64,000 nucleotides of DNA from Humibacillus xanthopallidus. Its GTDB lineage: Bacteria; Actinomycetota; Actinomycetes; Actinomycetales; Dermatophilaceae. Shown in pieces: positions 26,610-35,480 of this stretch (the first letter of the stretch is position 1; each line of letters starts with the position of its first letter). A model generated the notes under the pieces. The model ran no database searches, was not told where the DNA came from, and saw only the letters and a program-made list of their open reading frames with translations. Both the position numbers and the translations under genes were made by a program. The DNA lies in the NCBI RefSeq assembly GCF_006716675.1, contig NZ_VFPM01000004.1:310001-374000 (forward strand), written 5' to 3'.

Positions 26610-28294
26610 GCCGGGGTCTGTTTCCCGGCGGTGTGGCCGGACTCCCTCGCCTCGGGGCGGTAGCGCAGGGCGAGGACGACCGCCCCGGCCAGGGTCCAGG
26701 CGAGGAGCACGGCCAGGTGACCCCACGCGAGGCCACTGGTGGCCGGGGCGATCGACTCGGTCATCGCGCGTGCCGCGTGGCGCAACGGGAAGAGCCACGA
26801 GATCGCTTCGACGACGGGTGGGAAGCTCGCTCCGACGACGAAGATGTCGGAGATGAAGGCGAGCGGGAGCAGCGTGCCGAGGGTCACGCCGACGACGCCC
26901 TGGGCCGAGCGCACGAAGGTCATGACGGCGAGGCCGACGACGGCGAAGCACACCGTCGCGACGACGAGCGTGACGGCGGCGGCGGCCATCCCGGACGGCC
27001 AGCCGGGCCGGTAGGCCAGACCCGTGAGCACGACGATGGCGAGCCCCGTGACGAGGGAGACCGCGAGCGCCCCGGCGACCCGGCCCACGAGGAGGGCGGG
27101 GGTGGGCAGCGGCGTGCCACCGGTGCGCTTGAGCACGCCTCGCTCCCGGTCCTCGGCGACGCCCTGCGGCATGTTGACGTAGGCCGTCACGGCGGCGCCG
27201 TAGACCGCCATCGTCGCGGCGTAGAACGTGCCGAGGGACAGGCCGTTCGACATGATCTGGTCGCCGCCACCGTTGACGGCCGGGATGATCGCGACGAGCA
27301 CGACGGGGAACGCGACGGCGAAGAAGACCGATGACGCGTCGCGCCAGAGGATGGACTGGGCATGGCGCACCTGGTCGAGCAGGAGCGCGCCGAGCGAGGG
27401 CGTGGCGGCACGGCGCGGCACGGCGTCGGCGGCCCTCGCCCGGGTGTGGCTGACGGTGCCGGCGCCCGACCCGTGCGTGGCGTCGCGGTCGCGGTCGCGG
27501 CGCAGCAGGGCTGTGGCGACGAGCGCGCCGGCGAGGCCCCAGAGGGCGATGACCGCGAGGTGGTCGAGCTCGAAGCCGCTGCCCGTGAGGTAGGGGTTGA
27601 GGGCGTCGGCGAAGAGGGCGGTGAGGTGCTTGAGGGGGAAGATCCAGCCGATCGTCGCGAGCCACGTCGGCAGCTGACCGCCCAGCATGAACATGTCGGA
27701 GATGAAGGCGAGCGGGATGACGACGCCGTTGGACACCGCGAGCGTCAGCTGCATCGTCGGCAGCGCCATCGCGAGGGCGAGGCCGAGGGCGCTGAAGCAC
27801 GCCGACGCGAGGAGCAGGGTGACGACGATGGCGACCACCGAGCGGCTCGGAACGATGAGGTCGTAGAAGAGCACGCCCGCGGTGATGACGAGCGCGGTGG
27901 AGGTGAGTCCGAGCACGACGGCGGCGCCCACCCGGCCGCCGATGAGGACCCAGCGCGGCGCCGGGGAGCCGGCCTGTCGCTTGATGACACCGCTCGCGCG
28001 GGCCTCGGCGAGCCCGACGGCGAGGAACGAGAAGGTCGCCATGACGACGCCGAAGGACGCCATGCCGGGCGCGAGGTACTGCACGAGGCGCACGCCGTTG
28101 GTCTCGTCGAGGACCTGGTTGCCGACGAGCGCCGAGAGCAGCACGAAGAAGAGCAGGGGCAGGCCGATGCTGAGGATGAGCGTGATCGGCGTGCGGGTGA
28201 GGGTGACGAGCTCGTGGCGGACCTGGCGCCCGAGCATGCCCACGTCAGCGCCGGGCGCGTGGTGGCCGGCGTGCGGGGCGGCGACGGCGCTCAT
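26582..28294 (-). CDS. ABC-2 exporter permease, two fused copies
   Basis: 570 aa, about twice the usual ABC-2 permease. Two homologous halves each end in the same pattern: P-L-A-F-I-S-D-M-F with W-I-F-P-L-K-H (about 200-225), and P-L-A-F-I-S-D-I-F with W-L-F-P-L-R-H (about 490-520). A polar linker (about 265-310) joins them. So one polypeptide supplies both membrane halves of the exporter. The ATG overlaps the ATPase stop (ATGA). Substrate unknown; the DrrB-like layout suggests drug or lipid export. Confidence 0.85.
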   Translation of the reverse strand: MSAVAAPHAGHHAPGADVGMLGRQVRHELVTLTRTPITLILSIGLPLLFFVLLSALVGNQVLDETNGVRLVQYLAPGMASFGVVMATFSFLAVGLAEARASGVIKRQAGSPAPRWVLIGGRVGAAVVLGLTSTALVITAGVLFYDLIVPSRSVVAIVVTLLLASACFSALGLALAMALPTMQLTLAVSNGVVIPLAFISDMFMLGGQLPTWLATIGWIFPLKHLTALFADALNPYLTGSGFELDHLAVIALWGLAGALVATALLRRDRDRDATHGSGAGTVSHTRARAADAVPRRAATPSLGALLLDQVRHAQSILWRDASSVFFAVAFPVVLVAIIPAVNGGGDQIMSNGLSLGTFYAATMAVYGAAVTAYVNMPQGVAEDRERGVLKRTGGTPLPTPALLVGRVAGALAVSLVTGLAIVVLTGLAYRPGWPSGMAAAAVTLVVATVCFAVVGLAVMTFVRSAQGVVGVTLGTLLPLAFISDIFVVGASFPPVVEAISWLFPLRHAARAMTESIAPATSGLAWGHLAVLLAWTLAGAVVLALRYRPEARESGHTAGKQTPAQTALTSSR

Positions 28295-29214
28295 GACGGC
28301 ACCATCTCGACCTGGGCCTGCTCGCCGACGAGGTCGAGGTAGACGTCCTCGAGGCTGGGACGGGCGAGGGTCAGGGCCTCGAGCTCGAGACCGCGCTCGA
28401 GGGCCCACGCCGCGAGCGTCGCGACGTCGGCCGTCGGTGTCTCCGTGCGCACCTCGATGACGCTGCCCGCCGTGCGGCGCTCGAGACCCAGGTCGGGCAG
28501 GTCGAGGGCGGTGAGGCCCGCGGGGAGGCGGAACGAGATGATTGTCGCGCCCCCGGCGGCGGACGCGAGCTCGTCGGGCGTGCCCTGGGCGACGACCCGA
28601 CCGTGGTCGATGACCACGACGCGGTCGGCGAGGTGCTCGGCCTCGTCGAGGTAGTGCGTCGTCAGCAAGATGGTGGCGCCGAGGTCGCGCAGGCGCTCGA
28701 CGAGCTCCCAGGCCCGCCGTCGCGCCGAGGGGTCGAAGCCCGTCGTCGGCTCGTCGAGGAAGAGCAGGTCGGGGTCTCCGATGATGCCGAGGGCGAGGTC
28801 GAGGCGGCGACGCTGGCCCCCGGAGAGGGCGCGCACCCGGGCGTCGGCCTTCTCCTCGAGACCCGTCAGGGCGATGACCTCGTCGACGGGCCGGGGGTGC
28901 GGGTAGTAGCCCGCGTGGAGCCGGAGCAGCTCGCGCGGGGTGAAACTGTCCTCGAAGCCGGCCTCCTGCAGGACGATGCCGATGCGCTCGCGGAAGGCGC
29001 GGCCCCCGGTCTGCGGGTCGTGGCCCAGGACCGACACCGTGCCGCCGTCGGGTGCCCGGTAGCCCTCGAGGATCTCGACGGTCGTCGTCTTGCCGGCCCC
29101 GTTGGGCCCGAGCAGTGCGACGACCTCACCCTCGTCGATGGTCAGGTCGATCCCGTCGACTGCTGCGACGTCTCCATAGACCTTCCGAAGGCCCTGGACC
29201 TCGATGGCGGCCAT
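28291..29214 (-). CDS. ABC exporter ATPase, DrrA-type
   Basis: 307 aa. Walker A G-P-N-G-A-G-K-T-T (about 35-43), signature L-S-G-G-Q-R-R-R, Walker B with D-E-P-T-T-G-F-D, and the H-loop in T-T-H-Y-L-D are present. The C-terminal 80 residues form the accessory domain of daunorubicin-type ATPases. GGAGGGGG precedes the ATG. It powers the fused permease encoded immediately downstream. Confidence 0.92.
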   Translation of the reverse strand: MAAIEVQGLRKVYGDVAAVDGIDLTIDEGEVVALLGPNGAGKTTTVEILEGYRAPDGGTVSVLGHDPQTGGRAFRERIGIVLQEAGFEDSFTPRELLRLHAGYYPHPRPVDEVIALTGLEEKADARVRALSGGQRRRLDLALGIIGDPDLLFLDEPTTGFDPSARRRAWELVERLRDLGATILLTTHYLDEAEHLADRVVVIDHGRVVAQGTPDELASAAGGATIISFRLPAGLTALDLPDLGLERRTAGSVIEVRTETPTADVATLAAWALERGLELEALTLARPSLEDVYLDLVGEQAQVEMVPS

Positions 29215-29328
29215 GCCGCTCGCCCCCTCCGGTGCGTGGCGCCGCCCCGGCGCGACAGCGCCTCCCTTCCAGTCAACCGCGATCGGCCGCCGTCGGCGCC
29301 GCGATGTGACCGAACCCTCCCGGCGTTC

Positions 29329-29814
29329 TCAGGTGCAGTCGCGGCAGGTGCCGAGCAGGGCGGCGTGGGTCGTGTCGAGCCGGAAGCCGAGCTCGTCGCG
29401 CAGCCGGGCCGCGACCGGCTCGAGGGTGTCGTGCGGCACGTCGATGACGCGGCCGCAGGAGGAGCACTGCACGTGCGCGTGCCCCAGACCCGTTGCCGCA
29501 GAGGGGGGTTCGTCGGTGAGGTGGTAGACGGTCGCCGACCCGCCGAGGTGCACGTGCGACACGACACCCGCCTCGACGAGCGAGGTCAGGCAGCGATAGA
29601 CCGTGGCGCGGTGCACCGACGGCTCGGCCTCCGCCACCCGGCTGCCGATCTGCTCGGCGCTGAGGTGCTCGTCGGACAGGTCGGCGGCGTCGAGGACGCG
29701 CAGGACGGCATACCGCGCCGGGGTGACGCGCTCACCCGCGGACCGCAGGTGGGCGACGGCGATGGCCACGCGCGGGCCGTCGCCTGATCGGAGGCCGGCT
29801 TCCGGGTCTGGCAC
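29329..29814 (-). CDS. Fur-family regulator
   Basis: 161 aa from the GTG at 29814. Winged helix: R-V-T-P-A-R-Y-A-V-L-R-V-L then H-R-A-T-V-Y-R-C-L. C-x2-C pairs (C-S-S-C and C-R-D-C) form the structural zinc site, and H-A-H-V-Q is the regulatory metal region. Could be Fur, Zur or another subclass. I prefer GTG 29814 over an ATG 42 bases upstream because GATACT lies 6 bases before it and the longer form would overlap tdh. Divergent from tdh with 32 bp between starts. Confidence 0.85.
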   Translation of the reverse strand: MPDPEAGLRSGDGPRVAIAVAHLRSAGERVTPARYAVLRVLDAADLSDEHLSAEQIGSRVAEAEPSVHRATVYRCLTSLVEAGVVSHVHLGGSATVYHLTDEPPSAATGLGHAHVQCSSCGRVIDVPHDTLEPVAARLRDELGFRLDTTHAALLGTCRDCT

Positions 29815-29846
29815 GGCACCAGTATCGCTGGTGGCAGACTCTCCCC
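29815..29846. promoter_or_regulatory. Back-to-back leaderless promoters, fur/tdh
   Basis: GATACT (29821-29826, minus) and CAGACT (29835-29840, plus) each lie 6 bases before a GTG start. The -35 regions must fall inside the opposing coding starts. Confidence 0.55.
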
Positions 29847-30884
29847 GTGCGCGCACTCACGAAGCTGTCAGCGGGCCCCGGGCTCGAGCTCACCGATCGA
29901 CCCGAGCCCGTCTGCGGCCCGGCCGACGTCAAGATCAAGGTCCTGCGCGCCGGCATCTGCGGCACCGACCTGCACCTCGCCGGCTGGGACGAGTGGGCGC
30001 AGTCGGTCGTCAAGCCCCCGCTCGTCATCGGCCACGAGTTCTACGGTGAGGTCGTCGAGGTCGGTGAGGACGTCACGGGAGTCGCCATCGGCGACCGGGC
30101 GTCGGGTGAGGGCCACATCGTGTGCGGACGCTGCCGCAACTGCCGCGCCGGGCGCCGCCACCTCTGCATCCGCACCCAGGGCATCGGCGTGGGCCGCGAC
30201 GGTGCCTTCGCCGACTACGTCGTCATCCCCGCGAGCAACGCGTGGGTCCAGCCCGCCGACCTCGACCCCGACCTCGGCGCGGTCTTCGACCCGCTCGGCA
30301 ACGCCACGCACACGGCGCTGCAGTGGCCGATGGTCGGTGAGGACGTCGTCATCACCGGCGCCGGCCCGATCGGTGTCATGGCCGCGGCGATCGCCCGGCA
30401 CGCGGGCGCCCGCTACGTCGTCGTCACCGACGCGAGCGACTACCGCCTCGCGCTCGCCGAGCACGCCGGCGCCGACCTCACGATCAACGTCACGCGCGAG
30501 AGCCTCGCCGACGCGCAGGCACACCTCGGCATGAAGGAGGGCTTCGACATCGGTCTCGAGATGTCGGGGGCCGCCCCCGCCGTCAGCGACCTCATCACGA
30601 ACATGAACCACGGGGGCCGGATCGCCCTGCTCGGCCTGCCCCACGGGGGCTACGACCTCGACTGGGGCAAGGTCATCACCCACATGATCACGCTCAAGGG
30701 CATCTACGGCCGCGAGATGTATGACACGTGGTACGCGATGTCGCAGATGATCGCGACCTCCGAGCGCTTCCGGGCCGCCGTCGCCCAGGTCATCACCCAC
30801 CGCTTCCCCGCCGAGCAGTGGGAGGAGGCCTTCGCGACCGCGCAGTCGGGTCAGTGCGGCAAGGTCGTCCTCGACTGGAGCTGA
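29847..30884 (+). CDS. tdh: L-threonine 3-dehydrogenase
   Basis: 345 aa zinc MDR enzyme. The catalytic zinc site is in A-G-I-C-G-T-D-L-H and G-H-E-F-Y-G. The structural zinc cysteines are C-G-R-C-R-N-C with a fourth Cys at R-R-H-L-C. The Rossmann motif is G-A-G-P-I-G-V-M. The T-Q-G-I-G-V-G-R-D-G and P-L-G-N-A-T-H-T-A segments are characteristic of Tdh. It oxidises threonine to 2-amino-3-ketobutyrate with NAD+. The kbl gene for the next step lies about 6 kb downstream on the same strand, with unrelated genes between. Confidence 0.93.
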   Translation: MRALTKLSAGPGLELTDRPEPVCGPADVKIKVLRAGICGTDLHLAGWDEWAQSVVKPPLVIGHEFYGEVVEVGEDVTGVAIGDRASGEGHIVCGRCRNCRAGRRHLCIRTQGIGVGRDGAFADYVVIPASNAWVQPADLDPDLGAVFDPLGNATHTALQWPMVGEDVVITGAGPIGVMAAAIARHAGARYVVVTDASDYRLALAEHAGADLTINVTRESLADAQAHLGMKEGFDIGLEMSGAAPAVSDLITNMNHGGRIALLGLPHGGYDLDWGKVITHMITLKGIYGREMYDTWYAMSQMIATSERFRAAVAQVITHRFPAEQWEEAFATAQSGQCGKVVLDWS

Positions 30885-30892
30885 GCGCCCGT

Positions 30893-31591
30893 ATGCCGTC
30901 CGCCTCCGACCCGAGCCCCCGCCCCCGCCCGCTCGTGCTGCTGCACGGGCTCGGGCAGTCGCCCATCGTCTGGCAGGACGTCGTGTCCGCCCTCGGTGCC
31001 GGCCGTCCGATGACGGCGCCGTGGATGCGCGGGCTCAAGCCCAAGGACCCCGTCGGGTTCGACCTCGCCGCCGCAGCCGGCGGCGTCGCCGACGATCTCG
31101 AGCTGCAGGGGATCCGGCAGGCCGACTTCCTCGGGGTCTCCGTCGGGGCGAGTGTCGCCCTGCGTCTCGCGGTCGAGCGGCCCGAGCTCGTCGGGCGTCT
31201 CGTGCTGGGCAGCCCGCTCGTGCGCCCCTCGAAGGGTGCGCTGAGGATGCAGCGGCTCGCGATGCGTCTCGTGCCCGAGAGCAAGCTCGTCGATGCGGGG
31301 GTGTCGCGGCCGCGCATGCTCGCCGTGCTCGATGCGCTCAAGGGCTTCGACGGCACCGAGTCGCTGCGTGACGTGACGGCGCCGACGCTGCTCGTCGCGG
31401 GCGGGCGCGACAAGGCGGGGATCGCCGCGGCGCAACAGCTCGCGGGTCTCCTCGCGCACAGCGAGGTGGCCGTCATCGAGGCCGCCGGGTCGGTGCTCAA
31501 CGCGGATGCGCCGCGCGAGCTCGCCGACCTCGCGACGCGCTTCCTCGACCTGCCCGACGTGCCTGACGCGGCCGACGTGCCTGACGCATGA
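30893..31591 (+). CDS. Alpha/beta hydrolase lacking the usual catalytic His
   Basis: 232 aa. L-L-H-G-L-G-Q-S forms the oxyanion region, and G-V-S-V-G-A-S near 84-90 holds the nucleophile serine. Asp in V-A-G-G-R-D is in place. At the position where G-H is expected the sequence reads A-A-G-S-V-L-N-A-D-A-P, so the catalytic histidine appears replaced by serine. It may be inactive or use another residue. ATG 30893 lies 8 bases after the tdh stop within a GTATGCCGTCC word. The C-terminus has a D-V-P-D-A repeat. Confidence 0.78.
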   Translation: MPSASDPSPRPRPLVLLHGLGQSPIVWQDVVSALGAGRPMTAPWMRGLKPKDPVGFDLAAAAGGVADDLELQGIRQADFLGVSVGASVALRLAVERPELVGRLVLGSPLVRPSKGALRMQRLAMRLVPESKLVDAGVSRPRMLAVLDALKGFDGTESLRDVTAPTLLVAGGRDKAGIAAAQQLAGLLAHSEVAVIEAAGSVLNADAPRELADLATRFLDLPDVPDAADVPDA

Positions 31592-31642
31592 GCCAGCATC
31601 CGGCCCGCTGCGCCGTCAATGCGCGCGATGCGCTGCGCAACC

Positions 31643-32023
31643 TCAGCAGAGGTTGATGCCGCCCGAGTCGAGCAGGGCGCCGGCGACGCGGTCGTCGGGC
31701 ACGACCGGCACCATCCAGTCGGTGCCGGCGATCGACTTGACCGAGGTCGCGCACGTGAAGGTGGCGACGCGCCGGTCGAGCTCGACCGGGGCGTTGTAGA
31801 AGGTCGCCTCGAGCTGGTGCCCGGCCTCGTCGGTGCAGCTCACCTTGCGCTCGTCGAGGGAGCCCTGGCGGTCGGCGCCCGACGGGCAGACGATCTCGGA
31901 GACCCGGAGCCATGCCGGGTGCTTCGCGGCCTCCGGCGACACCTCGGGGGCGGCGCCTCCACACGCTCCGAGGGCCAGCAGGGTGGCCGTCGCGAGGCAG
32001 GTGACGGCAAAGCGGTGGTGCAC
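31643..32023 (-). CDS. Small lipoprotein, unknown function
   Basis: 126 aa. A signal with lipobox L-G-A-C (C21) is followed by a 105-residue exported domain with four further cysteines (near 46, 63, 91 and 126), possibly two disulfides. GTG start with GGAGGA 10 bases upstream. It lies 188 bases downstream of the CHAT gene, same strand, behind a hairpin. No family recognised. Confidence 0.7.
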   Translation of the reverse strand: MHHRFAVTCLATATLLALGACGGAAPEVSPEAAKHPAWLRVSEIVCPSGADRQGSLDERKVSCTDEAGHQLEATFYNAPVELDRRVATFTCATSVKSIAGTDWMVPVVPDDRVAGALLDSGGINLC

Positions 32024-32064
32024 GGGGTCAGTCCTCCGAGGGGTGGTCGAGGCAGCGGTCGTCC

Positions 32065-32101
32065 GGGTTTGTGGCGGTTTTCTCCGAACTGCCGCAAACC
32101 C
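32065..32101 (-). terminator. Inverted repeat between CHAT and lipoprotein genes
   Basis: GGGTTTGTGGC / GCCGCAAACCC, 11 bp allowing one G-U pair, 15-base loop. It could end the metacaspase-CHAT transcript or form a leader structure for the lipoprotein mRNA (a TAGGGT box lies just upstream). Confidence 0.45.
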
Positions 32102-32211
32102 CAGCAACCCTAGAGGTCCAGCATCCGGACCGCACATCGACAAGGACGGTTGCGGTGTGGGAGACGTCACGGGCGTGGGGCTCGCTGACCCGCTGACCCG
32201 CCGGGCGCGCG

Positions 32212-35200
32212 TCAGGAGTCGTCGTCGGCCGACGCGGCGTCGTGGCCGTCGGCAGGGCTGCGCTCGAGGTCGGCGTCGATCGCGGCGAGACCGTCGTGGA
32301 CGATCTGCAGGAAGCGCGCCCGGCCGCGCGCCTCCGTGCCGGCCATCGCCACGAGGAAGGAGACCTGGTCGCGCACCTGCTGGAGCTGCTCCTCGCTGCC
32401 GATCTCGCTCGCCCGGCGATAGAGGCCGAGCGCCTCCCGGGCCTCGTCCTCGCTCGCCCGAGGACCCCAGAGGGCGTCGAGCATCGTGAGGTCGGCATAG
32501 ACGGCCACCGTCCAGAAGGTGCGCGACAGGTGCGCCTCCTCCCGTGCTGCGGCGAGCGACTGGCTGATGAGGCTGCGCGCGGTGTCCTTGGGGAGGGGCT
32601 CGCGGCCCGGCACGGGCCGCCACCGCAGCGCGAGCTCGGCCGCCAGCCAGTTCGACAGGGCGCCGAGACGACGACGGTCGGTCGGCCCGCACGCGCTGCG
32701 GGCTGCGTCGAACCACTGGGCCATCCGGGTCAGCGCATCCTGCGTCCTCGACCAGTCGCCGGTGCGCGAGCTCGAGCCGGGCCGCTCGGGGCAGGTGACG
32801 AGGGCGAGCAGCTTGTAGGCGCTCGCGACCCTCCAGAGCCGGTCGACGCTCGCTCCGCTCGGCACCCGAGAGGGGGCCGAGCCGTCCGCGCCGTCGAGCG
32901 GCGCGGACGCGGCCGTCAGCGTTGCGGTGGGCGCGGCTGCCGGTGTGGGCGGGGGCGTCTGGGCGCCGAGGAAGAGCGAGCCCGGGTCCTCGAGAAGCTG
33001 CTGGAGCCGCGCGATTGCCCTCTCGATCGAGGCGACGGCCTCGTCGACGTCCGCCGGTGCGGGTGCCTGCGCCCGGGACGCCGGCGTGCCCGTCGCCGTC
33101 GCACCCTTCGTCGCACCGGTCATCGCCTTGGCCGTGGTGGCCTGCGCGATCGTCGTCGCGGCGAGCCGCACCATCTGGTCGATCCACACCTCGAAGTCGC
33201 GCACGGTCAGGGCCAGCCCGCCGCGCTCGAGCGTGCGCTGGAAGTGCTCGGTGGCCTGACGGGCGTCGCCGAACTTCGTGTACGTGCGGGCCAGCAGCAC
33301 CTCGAGGGCGTCGTCGTCGCGGTCGTCCTGCGGGAGCGCGTCGTAGAGCTGCTGAAGACGCTGGATACCGACCTTCGAGTTGCGGCTGATGTCCACCGAC
33401 TGGCTGAGGTTCTCGATCTCGACCCGGGCCTGCTCGGGCGTCGCCGGACGCAGCTGGGCGACGTCCCGGTGCACGACCGCGTCGGGTGCGAGGCGGTACT
33501 CCGGGTCGCCATAGCACTGGTAGGCGCCCCACGTGTTGACCGACTGGTGATCCGACCACGTCTGCCAGCGCGCGGCGGCGATCGCCTCGCCGAAGGTGAG
33601 TCCCGCGAGCATCCTGGTGTAGAAGGTCGTCGCGAAGGTGGAGGCGGCCTTGTCGTCGACGGCCCAGCCGCAGGCGACGACGGCACGCACGCCGATGTCG
33701 ATGAGCTCGGTGGCGATGCTCGCCGCCAGGCGGTGGAAGTTGCCCGAGGTGCGGCCCGACGCCGTGCCGGGTGCTGCCCCGGGCGATGCCGGCCGCGAGC
33801 CGCCCATGGCGCCGAGATGGCAGCAGTTGACGACGACGAGCTCGGGCACCTGACGCATCTGGCCGATCTCGCCGGCCGTGAGGTACATGCCGTTGCCGAG
33901 CACCATGCCCGTCACCCGGGCGTCCGTGCCATCGCCCAGTGGCCAGTCGTAGACGCCGTGACCGGCGAGGTGGACGACGCGGTAGGCGGAGTCGAAGAGC
34001 GACTGGATGATCTTGGTGCCGCTCTCGGCGATGAGTGGCTCTGCCCGGAATCCGCTGTTGCGCAAGGCGGCTCCGACGTCCTTGGCTTCCTTCTGAGCGG
34101 CTGGGAGGGCGGTGAGACCGCTCGCGGTGTCACCGATGACGAGCGCGCGGTCACCCGTCGCCGACAGCACGTGGCTGCGCATCGAGGAGCCCTCGAGCTG
34201 GCGCACGAGGCCCCGGCGCACCCCGAGCGGCACCCGGTCGTCCTCGGTGGCGTGGTCGTCGAGCAGCTCCCAGGGGTAGTGCGCCGAGCCCTGGTCGACG
34301 ACGAGCACGAGGTTGTCGGTGTCGGGGGCCTGCGCCTTGAGCTCGTTGGGGAAGAGCAGCTCGAAGAGCGTGCGCGAGGCGGAGCTGTCCGGTGAGGGCG
34401 AGTCCACGAGCGACTCGACGAGCCGGTCGACGAGCGCCCGTTGCGTGGGCACCGTGCGCGTGGGCGCCCCGGCGCGGCGGATGGCGGCCTCGAAGGTCAG
34501 GCCGCCGTCGTCCTCGGTGCGCACGCGCACCTGCTGCCACCAGCCTGCCGACTGCTCGAAGACGAGCCGGCGCTGCCGACCGGGCCGCTCCTCGAGCCTG
34601 AGGTCGGCGGAGAAGGAGTCGGCGAGCTCACCGCTCGTGAGGGACGAGCCGACGGCCCCCACGGCCTGCAGGGCCCGGTCCTGCCAGAGCTCGATGATCT
34701 CGAGCTCGGCGATGTGCACGGCGAGGTCGGTGTCAGCGAGCCGGTCGTTCGCGCGCTGGATGCCGGTGAGCAGGGCCTGCACGCTGTCGCGCACGGGCAG
34801 CCCGCCCGGACCCGTGCCGATGAGCAGGCTGCTGAGCTGGAGCTGGGTCACCCCGGCACTGGGGGCCGAGGCGCCGACGGTCAGGTTGGCGAGGGCCGAT
34901 GTCAGGGCCGCGTGCGCGACCGCCCGGGCGAGGGAGGCGGCGCTCAGGGTGCCCACCGGCCCCATGCCCGCGACGATGGCGCCGGGGGGTCTCGTCCACT
35001 CCTCCGGGTCGGTGAAGATCTGGCACGTCTCGAGCGGTCCGGGATAGATGCCGAGCACCGCGGCGCGCGAGAGGCGCCCGTCGAGCAGGTCGTCGAGGGC
35101 GGCTTCGGCACCGATGAGGGTGCCGCCGGGGTAGTGACCGACGAGGACGTGGTGCCGTGCGAAACGGAGGTCGCCGTGCGAGACGCGGACAATCGTCGGT

Positions 35201-35478
35201 AGCCGATCCGGGTCCTGCTCGTCGTCCGACGCAGACGGCGCATACGGCGCAGACGGCGCAGAGGGCACAGACGCCGGCGCGGGGACGGTCTGTTGCCCCG
35301 AGAGCGCCTCGACGGGCTCCCCGGTGCGTTCGGCGGCGGGTGCAGGCTCGACAGGTTCTGGCTCGGCGGGTGCGGGCTCAGCAGGTCCTGGCTCGGGTGG
35401 GAGCGCGGTGGTGCGCTCGGACGTCGGCTCGACGGGCGTGGGCTCGACCGGCGGAGGACTGACCGTGGGCGTCGACAT
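32212..35478 (-). CDS. CHAT caspase-like protease with M17-N-like and TPR regions
   Basis: 1088 aa. Residues 1-92 are Pro/Glu/Ala-rich and disordered. Residues about 95-200 read like the N-terminal (macro-like) domain of leucyl aminopeptidase: V-G-H-Y-P-G-G, then L-D-D-L-L-D-G-R-L, then A-G-M-G-P-V-G-T-L-S. The CHAT protease (about 395-690) has its dyad at H507 (V-V-H-L-A-G-H-G) and C553 (V-V-V-N-C-C-H-L-G). TPR-like helices follow (about 690-760), then a long helical tail. No signal peptide or membrane segment, so cytoplasmic. It starts 2 bases after the metacaspase stop, so the two are one operon. CHAT proteases are typically switched on by partner or ligand binding; the substrate is unknown. 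The M17-N reading is inference. Confidence 0.85.
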   Translation of the reverse strand: MSTPTVSPPPVEPTPVEPTSERTTALPPEPGPAEPAPAEPEPVEPAPAAERTGEPVEALSGQQTVPAPASVPSAPSAPYAPSASDDEQDPDRLPTIVRVSHGDLRFARHHVLVGHYPGGTLIGAEAALDDLLDGRLSRAAVLGIYPGPLETCQIFTDPEEWTRPPGAIVAGMGPVGTLSAASLARAVAHAALTSALANLTVGASAPSAGVTQLQLSSLLIGTGPGGLPVRDSVQALLTGIQRANDRLADTDLAVHIAELEIIELWQDRALQAVGAVGSSLTSGELADSFSADLRLEERPGRQRRLVFEQSAGWWQQVRVRTEDDGGLTFEAAIRRAGAPTRTVPTQRALVDRLVESLVDSPSPDSSASRTLFELLFPNELKAQAPDTDNLVLVVDQGSAHYPWELLDDHATEDDRVPLGVRRGLVRQLEGSSMRSHVLSATGDRALVIGDTASGLTALPAAQKEAKDVGAALRNSGFRAEPLIAESGTKIIQSLFDSAYRVVHLAGHGVYDWPLGDGTDARVTGMVLGNGMYLTAGEIGQMRQVPELVVVNCCHLGAMGGSRPASPGAAPGTASGRTSGNFHRLAASIATELIDIGVRAVVACGWAVDDKAASTFATTFYTRMLAGLTFGEAIAAARWQTWSDHQSVNTWGAYQCYGDPEYRLAPDAVVHRDVAQLRPATPEQARVEIENLSQSVDISRNSKVGIQRLQQLYDALPQDDRDDDALEVLLARTYTKFGDARQATEHFQRTLERGGLALTVRDFEVWIDQMVRLAATTIAQATTAKAMTGATKGATATGTPASRAQAPAPADVDEAVASIERAIARLQQLLEDPGSLFLGAQTPPPTPAAAPTATLTAASAPLDGADGSAPSRVPSGASVDRLWRVASAYKLLALVTCPERPGSSSRTGDWSRTQDALTRMAQWFDAARSACGPTDRRRLGALSNWLAAELALRWRPVPGREPLPKDTARSLISQSLAAAREEAHLSRTFWTVAVYADLTMLDALWGPRASEDEAREALGLYRRASEIGSEEQLQQVRDQVSFLVAMAGTEARGRARFLQIVHDGLAAIDADLERSPADGHDAASADDDS

Positions 35479-35480
35479 CG

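Noticed and set aside
24327..27800. A 1157-codon minus-strand frame across the alpha-galactosidase and exporter permease
   Set aside because: Arg/Pro-rich shadow of two well-supported genes, no domain recognisable.
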